In this document: piece by piece, positions 57,946 through 64,000 of the stretch | How the letters are laid out: every line of letters starts with the position of its first letter | Numbering within the stretch: position 1 is the stretch's first letter | Origin: Lotus japonicus | Lineage: Eukaryota > Streptophyta > Magnoliopsida > Fabales > Fabaceae | Length of the DNA stretch: 64,000 bases | Assembly: GCF_012489685.1 (NCBI RefSeq) | Contig: NC_080045.1 | Span: 15,108,901-15,172,900, forward strand | Reading direction: 5' to 3' | Notes under the pieces: model-generated | Database searches by the model: none | What the model saw: only the letters and a program-made list of their open reading frames with translations | What the model was told of the DNA's origin: nothing | Translations under genes and position numbers: made by a program

Positions 57946-58916
57946 CCCGTTGAGAAGAAAAGTTTAAATTGTATTTTTAAAAGAAGTTGAAACCAAGTGC
58001 ATGGTTTCAAAACTAAAACCTGATGCACGTACAGGGAACACAGATTTGGAAACGTTTTTGGCAATTCAAAATAGCATCTCTTCATGCCTCTGCATCGCCG
58101 GGACGTGACCAATTTAACAGAACGTTTTCCATTTCTGGTTTGCACTATAACGGATATATTTTAAATATCAACCGGTATGCCTTTTGATCACTCAAATATT
58201 TTCTTATTTCATGGTGTCTTTCTACCCTCTATAAATACAATGTTTAGGCCTTGAATATACCACAACTTTTCAAATTTACAGAGTGAAAATGATGTCAATT
58301 TTATAAACCAGAAAATTATGTGCCTTTGGTGATATTATGCTTAAACTTGTTCTTGAAAAGGATTCTATTATCTAGATTGAGTAGAGAATTCCTAAGTAAT
58401 TGTAAAGTTCTTCTTCTCCTCTTAGAATCAGAGTGATTCTTGTTCCACCATAGTGTTTGGTGAAGAACTGAAGATCATTATAGGATTTGATGATTGTGAA
58501 AAAGGTCATTTGAATCGGGAGATTCAAAGTCTACCATAGAGTTTGGTGAGTGCTATGCAACAAGGAAGTCGTGTCATTTCTTGGGGATGCTCTTGACTCT
58601 TGAAAGTCTTGGTGTGAGGCTTATACTGAACATCGATTATATATAGTGGAAAAATCCCCGAATCAGAAAGGGAGACTTGATGTAGCCTTTGGTTGGTGAA
58701 AGTGAACCAAGATATATCGCTGTGTTTGATATTCTTAACCCTTTATCTCTTTACATTCTGCATTGCATTTTATTAGTTTACTTGATATTCATTCTAGTTA
58801 TCAGTTTACGCTTTTGTTACGTTTAAGATTATGAGTTTGTAATTTTTTAAATTGATGATTATTTTGTTGCAAACCTAATTCACCCCCTATTAGGTTGCTA
58901 TCTAGTATTTACAACA

Positions 58917-59202
58917 ATTGTATGTATTATCACCATGACTATCATGGTATTCACAATACTTTGAAGAGTCGAAGTATTTTTGGGCTTCTTGAGTGGTGTA
59001 GGGCAAGGCGCATGAGTAAAAGCAGTATTCATGACCTCTTTGTAGATCCTTGAAGAAGTTAATGTTAAGTAATTAAAGAATGCCTTCCATACCTCCTTCC
59101 GAAATTCTTCCTATCATGATGACTTCACTCGGAGTTACCTTTCTTCTTGCTTTGGGTTTTACCTTTCGCTATCATCATTTTTCCTATCGGCCCTGCTAGA
59201 CT
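58917..59202. other. Interval without recognisable feature
   Basis: AT-rich sequence between the copia LTR end and a faint gypsy gag match. I see no gene or repeat in it. Confidence 0.5.
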
Positions 59203-59515
59203 ATCCTCCATGTTGACATATTTCGTTGTCCTCCTTGAGAATTCTGTCATATCCTATGGTGGTGTGGAATGGAGTATCAATCCTAATCACACATACCAAA
59301 TGAAGCTTGACCTTTGGGTCTAGACTTGGGACGATGGTCGCCTTCTTGTAAAATTTGCTAAGGAGATCCTGTAACCTGTTGTTTTTTTTATTGCTTCAAC
59401 TTTTCCAAAGAGTGTGAAGATTTTGGTGAGCCTTTGCTAGTGATAAAGTGATGAATGAATTGCATGGATAATTCTTCCCAGTTCCTAATGAAATTGGGAG
59501 GGAGCGACTGAAGCT
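59203..59515 (-). pseudogene. Faint Ty3-gypsy gag remnant
   Basis: Minus-strand frames contain LQDLLSKFYKKATIVPSLDP and KVKLHLVC, a pattern reminiscent of the gag region of plant gypsy elements. A stop (about 59400) and loss of the rest make it a relic. The lineage cannot be assigned. Confidence 0.35.
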
Positions 59516-59975
59516 ATCGCAAGGTCGATATACTTAGTGTTAAAGGGAAAGTTTGGCAAACGAGAACCCTTATATTTTAATTTGTATTGTATAAGTTTAT
59601 ACTATCAGACCTAATAAGCATATCAAACGAGCTATTATATTTTGGGTAACTAAATTGCTGATAATAAGTATGAGTACGAGCCTATAGAATATGAGGACAA
59701 ACATTCAAGTCGTTATCCACGCAAATATGAAAATGAGTATGATTACGTTCTAAAATGTAAGTATGAAAATGAATACTATAATACTATCTCCGACCCTACC
59801 TGACATCCCTATATGCACCACACACAAAAATAGAAATCTCACACACAAGCAAAGCACAAAAGGGCAATCATACACACAAGCCAAGAACAAAAAAGCAATC
59901 ACACAAGCCAATAACAAATAAAGCAATCACACACACACAAGCAAAGAACAGAAAAACCAATCTCACACACACTCC
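59516..59975. repeat. Low-complexity region with CACACAAGC(A/C)AA tandem motifs
   Basis: From about 59815 to 59970 the motif AATC(A/T)CACACACAAGC(A/C)AAGAACA(A/G)AA is repeated about four times with variation. The preceding 300 bp (59516-59814) hold AT-rich sequence with no recognised feature. Confidence 0.6.
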
Positions 59976-60139
59976 GTTGCAAAGAGGATGCGTAATAGAC
60001 AAAAGAGGGATAGCTTATAGGGGAAGGGGGCATACCTTCACCCACTGCAACCTGTTAAGCCTAACCACACAGCACCAATGCTTTCCTTTCTTTCTTCAAA
60101 TACCCATCACACCACCATATTCTTCTTCTAATCTTCAAC

Positions 60140-60662
60140 CATATCCGTTTATGCTAATTTCTCTGACTGGAGCTTTGGTGCCATCTTTAGAACGATCTGG
60201 CATTGTACCATTAGATGGCAAGAAAGCTCAGTCAGATAAATTAGCAAAGATCAAGTTCACTCCAATGCGTGTTATTGATTTAGATGGACTCCATTGTGAA
60301 AGCTTTTTTTTTGTCTTAGTTGTTTGTGATAAATAAATAGACACTTTTATAGGCTTCTTAAATCGCAAAATTATGATGATATTTTTTTTTGTGTAGTCAA
60401 ATCTGCACCTGAAGCTATAGAGGAAGTTATAATGATGAAATGAAGAAGACAGAGCTCTACTGGTAATCTTCTTAAACATGGATTTTAGTGATGATCTTGT
60501 TCATGTGTGTATATAATATGGACTAACTCAACCGTGAAGGTACATTCATAGGCGTGGAAACCTGATGCTGTAAATGAAGAGCAGCAGAGACGGAATCAGG
60601 AAGCAATTTCATCAAAGCCTGCTCCATCAGAAGACAATTTTGAGATGAAGGTCATGAAAGCA
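60140..60662 (+). pseudogene. Exon-like fragments of an unrecognised plant gene
   Basis: Three short segments look coding. The first has LVPSLERSGIVPLDGKKAQS followed by DKLAKIKFTPMRVIDLDG (to about 60290). The second, after a T-rich TTTTTTTGTGTAG acceptor (60384-60397), has SAPEAIEEVI and ends before GGTAATCTT. The third, after TTCATAG (60552), has AWKPDAVNEEQQRRNQEAIS and ends ATGAAG|GTCATG (about 60651). The first segment lacks a good donor and the second runs into a TGA. I do not recognise the family. It may be a decayed gene fragment or the end of a gene with non-obvious splicing. Confidence 0.35.
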
Positions 60663-61244
60663 TAGAAATTTCCATGATTCTTAGAAATGTGCATGTTTAT
60701 TAGATATGAAAACATTTAGTCTGTAGGAATAGGTTTCTGAGTTTTAAAGGATGTGGTTGGCTATCAGCTTAATAATTGAAGAGAGTTTTGTTCATCTGTA
60801 TAAATGTTGTCTTATCCTTTGGATCCTATGCAGCCAACTATTCTTTGCAGCCAATTCAGATTTTTTTTTTAAATATTTGGAGGCAAATTCCAAGTTTTAC
60901 TTAAATTTGATTTTTGCACTACTGATAGTACATATGACATTGAATGAGAGTATGAGACAAGATAAAAACTTGTACAGTTTTCATTCTTTCCTTTGTTATT
61001 TTTTGTTCATTCTTCCGCCCTTCATTTTGGTTTATATATTTGGCGTCCACCTTTAATGAACTTTCTGATTTCTAGCAAACACAGCTACACAAGCCCTGAA
61101 TTGGATACATATAATCAAATTTTTGAGTTCAAACTTTTTCCCTGTTTCTTATTTGGAAGTCCAGGTTAAAATCCAGGTTCTTTCACAACGGTGAAATAAG
61201 GACGGTCTTGTTTCTCATGATTTGCCAAGTTAGCACTTGTATCA
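60663..61244. other. Intergenic interval / 3' flank of FKBP gene
   Basis: AT-rich sequence with no convincing exon. The part next to 61245 would hold the 3' untranslated region of the minus-strand FKBP gene. Confidence 0.5.
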
Positions 61245-63189
61245 TCAACCTTCGACGATCTTTACCGCAGTCCTGCACAACACAAAATCATTGAAATTTG
61301 CAGTCTAAAGGAGTCCCTAATATTGTAACATAGAAATTTTATGGAACCATTACTTACCCAAATGGACTTTGTTTGATGGAAAGCAGTTCAATATCTACCT
61401 GCAATCCGCAATAATAGGTTGAAATCAGTATTGCTATAAATTGAAATGTAGTAGATCAAGGGCGTTTAGATTAGGTATTTCACATATCATCACAACATTT
61501 GGGATCTTCACAAATTTTATTGACCAATGAAAACCCAAAACAAGCATTTTTCATCCTTAAAATCAAATTAAGTCTTTAGACCATGGATTGATTCTCCTTT
61601 TTACTGATGTCTATTTGCCAAATGTATCTGATCAGTTAGAGCAATGGTGGTTATAGAGGGAGTCAGAAATTTAATAATTCAACCTAGAACAATATTTGGT
61701 TTATGTAGATGCAGAAGTACATCATGTGATATGGAGCTAAAGTGTTAATTTTAGCATCTAATAGCCTAAACAAGTCATAACAAAGAGATCAGAATAATTC
61801 ACCTCTATTGTTGCATTTGGAGGTATTTCTTGGACTCCCTTCTTTCCGTACGCAAGTTCAGGAGGAACAATTAACAATCGCTGCAGAAAACCAACTAAAT
61901 TACACTGAATGAAACCTATGATCCAACCCAAAATGTAACCGATTTACAGCCACTTATTACAAAAATGTTATCCCAGATAGAACCTGTGTTGGATGCAAAC
62001 CAAAGAGTACTTATTGAAGCTTATTTAATGCTTTTTCTAGTAGATAAGCTTCAGTAAGACCGTATCCAAATGGGCTCATAGTGTGCTAAGATAACTTAGT
62101 GAGATGTCAGAACCCCTTCCAACTTCTTTTAGGTCTAGTTGTGCAACAAAAAAAACTTCATAGTCTAAATGGCTAAATATATAAAATGCTTGAATAATTA
62201 TATGATCATAAAGGGTAGAAATTTAAAGTAGTTTCAATTTCAATGTGTTGCTCTGTAGTTTTCTGAGTAGTGGCTGATAAGCTTCTCAGATCAAATTGAA
62301 AAAAAGGATTCACACACTTAGTTTTACTGATTGTCCAGATTAGGATGAAATTTGTAACAAAACAAAGAGACCAGCTTGTAGAATCTGCTTTTACCTGGCC
62401 TCCTACTCGCATGCCCTGCACTCCTAAATCCAACCCTTTGAGGACATTTCCTCTCTCAGATTCGCCTACATCAAATCCATACGGCTGCAGTAATTTCACA
62501 AATGTTCCAATTAATCAACACTCAAATTTTACAACAAAAAAAGTATCATAGATTTATACATTATGGCCGTCTAGATATCATCATGGACATGGAATCAGAA
62601 TTCATCTTGTCAGGAAACCAAGTGGACAGCACACATTGATATTTCCACATGTCTGAGTGCATATCAGCTTATGCTTTTCTATAAGATCTCTAAAAAAAAT
62701 ATCTTTTTTTAGGTAGTTAAAAATCATTTTTTTTTTACCTGAAACAAATGCACTCATAGTCCTAGAAAACAATGTGATGGGATGTTGAATGAGAGGGGAT
62801 AGATTTCAGTTACACAGCTAATAAGTAGTAACACATGTTCCTTCATTTTTTAACCAAAGCTATAATTGGACTAAGTTAAAAAATTGTGATGTATCCTGGT
62901 CAAAGGGAGAGATACCATAAGGTGATTCGAGATTGAGTTTTTTTTATCTTATCAAGTTGGTCTACTAGTCAACATACTTCACATAAATATGGAAATATTT
63001 GCTGTAAGAGTTTTGTACATGAGGAACTACCTTGTTTATACAAGGAAAAACCTGTTCACTTAGAACTATCAATTAGTGGATAAGTAGATTTTGGGAGAGT
63101 TACTTGGACTATACCGTTCCTCCTCCAACGCCCATTCCTTGTCTACTGGTCATAAAGGTGATACCTCTCCACTTAGCAACATAATGAAC
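61245..63189 (-). CDS. FKBP18: FKBP-type peptidyl-prolyl cis-trans isomerase, FKBP18-like (partial, 5' exons outside window)
   Basis: Five minus-strand exons join in phase. They are 63189-63115 (VHYVAKWRGITFMTSRQGMG...), 62484-62395 (PYGFDVGESERGNVLKGLDL...), 61880-61803 (RLLIVPPELAYGKKGVQEIP...), 61398-61358 (VDIELLSIKQSPFG) and 61272-61245 (TAVKIVEG, stop). All introns have GT-AG ends (for example CAG|gtaaaagc, GAG|gtgaatt, GG|gtaagt). LLIVPPELAYG and IPPNATIE are signature FKBP motifs; these enzymes isomerise proline peptide bonds during protein folding. The GTAVKIVEG ending and the PYGFDVGESERG segment, as I remember the family, point to plant FKBP18, annotated as a chloroplast protein. 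The transit peptide and first exons, expected beyond 64000, are not seen. No lesion is visible, so this is likely a functional host gene. The exact subfamily is less certain than the fold. Confidence 0.88.
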
Positions 63190-64000
63190 CTAAAATATGA
63201 TAATCTGATTATTTCTAAATTATGAGTAACATATAAACACTAATAAATTGCACTTGCAAATGAGGGGGGGAGGGGAAGGAGAAGCTCATAAGATCAGTAA
63301 CATATAAACACTAATAAATTGCTTTTGCAAATGAAGGGGGGAAGGGGAGGGGGAGAGGGGAAGGAGAAACTCATAAGATTAGTATACATGGATGCACATA
63401 TCAACCTATCAGCACCAGAACAGAAACACATTAATATTCTGCTAGAATCAATCAGGTGCTATATTGGAATTCTTTTCACAATTAAATGAATCCTTATAAA
63501 GTATTCAACAAAATATCATTTTCTTAATAACTGTGAGACACCTGAGAGTATTATCTAGTCATTGGCTCATGTAATTATAGAGACTGAAGGTTAACAAATG
63601 CTAGCAATAGAAAAAGTCAATCATCAACAATTTCAGGCATCTGATCGTTTATCTTTTGATCATTCTCACCGCTTCAGTTTTTGTGGTCTTCTTTTGTCCA
63701 AAATTTAAGTAGATATGAAATTGAAATCCATGTTATGTAAATTTCAGTGTTCAGAATATAATTTAATATGCATCCATCAGGTTTACTGGTGAAGTTGAAA
63801 ACATTGACAAGCTTTGGCCACTGAGCAACTTTACAGTTTCCCCTTCAAATAATTCTAGAATTGAGTCGGTATTGAAGACCAAACTAAATGGTAATCTGTA
63901 ATCCCACCATATAGTTTATGACTCGAAAGTGTTCAGGAAGGCTCTCTATAGAAACAAATTTTTAAAGGTGTACTATGTGTATCATATTGACATATCTAGG
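63190..64000 (-). other. Upstream intron of FKBP18-like gene with duplicated G-rich tract
   Basis: No exon is recognised here. A ~72 bp segment (AGTAACATATAAACACTAAT...AA(A/G)CTCATAAGAT) is duplicated in tandem (about 63225-63295 and 63296-63382). Both copies hold a purine tract: GAGGGGGGGAGGGGAAGG, and an expanded GGGGGGAAGGGGAGGGGGAG. In the gene's own orientation these are long C/T tracts. Confidence 0.55.

Larger units (their letters stand above)
54156..58916 (+). mobile_element. Second copia fragment: gag remnant, 3' end and split LTR
   Basis: A plus-strand gag remnant (54156-54936) is followed, without pol, by the 3' region with AAAAGGGGGAGAAAGG (about 55123) and AAAAAAGGGAGAGATTG (55294-55310). 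The LTR begins at 55311 (TGAAGAAGAGCC) and ends at about 58916 in CCTAATTCACCCCCTATTAG...TTTACAACA, the usual copia LTR end. Its 3.6 kb length is due to nested insertions. No left LTR is in the window. Confidence 0.68.
55311..58916 (+). repeat. Copia 3' LTR interrupted by nested MITEs
   Basis: The LTR segments are about 55311-55919, 57135-57202, 57393-57650 and 57950-58916. TATAAATA (58230-58237) in CCCTCTATAAATACAATG is a good LTR TATA box. A ~110 bp segment (AATAAAAAGACAAAAG...CTTTTGATTGCATG) is tandemly duplicated within it, the first copy being split by the hAT element. Confidence 0.6.

Noticed and set aside
57585..58145. Short ORFs in the GTTTTCAGTTTTT-rich segment.
   Set aside because: They are products of a self-complementary repeat and are rich in Phe and Lys; no family is recognised.
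62345..62551. Plus-strand ORF over the FKBP exon at 62395-62484.
   Set aside because: It is the complement of a well-supported minus-strand exon with correct splice sites.

Overview
This is nuclear DNA of a flowering plant, probably a legume. The evidence is AT-rich intergenic sequence packed with plant Ty3-gypsy (Tat, Athila) and Ty1-copia (SIRE-like) retrotransposons, Mutator-like and hAT elements, and at the right edge a few spliced exons of a host gene. No bacterial-style genes or operons occur. The legume assignment is an inference from the SIRE-like LTR style and cannot be proven from the sequence alone.

Positions 1-45057 are one tandem array. Its monomer is about 5.2 kb: a roughly 4.0 kb inverted repeat (two ~1.95 kb arms around a 71 bp loop) followed by a 1196-1197 bp single-copy spacer. 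The spacer carries, on the minus strand, the broken N-terminal part of a Mutator (MURA/MuDR-type) transposase. Six large palindromes (called P0-P5 here) and their spacers (S1-S6) can be delimited to the base. A shortened 3.19 kb monomer, whose spacer holds a non-autonomous hAT element, follows about one and a half times (40395-45057). The same disabling stops occur in every spacer I read closely, so the array amplified an already dead element.

The array was then invaded twice, both times in a spacer. At 18972-29382 sits a young, structurally intact Tat-lineage Ty3-gypsy element (283 bp LTRs with 3 differences, GTATC target duplication). It has an uninterrupted 1788-residue gag-pol and, convergent to it, a spliced antisense gene with its own TATA box. 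At 45058-51014 sits an older, internally scrambled Athila-type element (CCCAC target duplication), with a truncated 5' LTR and a broken downstream ORF preceded by a clear intron.

From 51029 to 58916 lie fragments of two SIRE-like copia elements whose gag remnants face away from each other. The second one's 3' LTR is split by nested hAT elements and a small MITE. From 58917 rightwards transposon density falls: a faint gypsy gag remnant, low-complexity sequence, unrecognised exon-like segments (60140-60660), and five exons of a minus-strand FKBP-type peptidyl-prolyl isomerase (FKBP18-like, 61245-63189) whose 5' exons lie beyond the window.

The most unusual structure is the array of giant hairpins made of Mutator arms. 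It resembles in principle a natural inverted-repeat silencing locus (compare Mu killer in maize), but transcription of it is not shown here.
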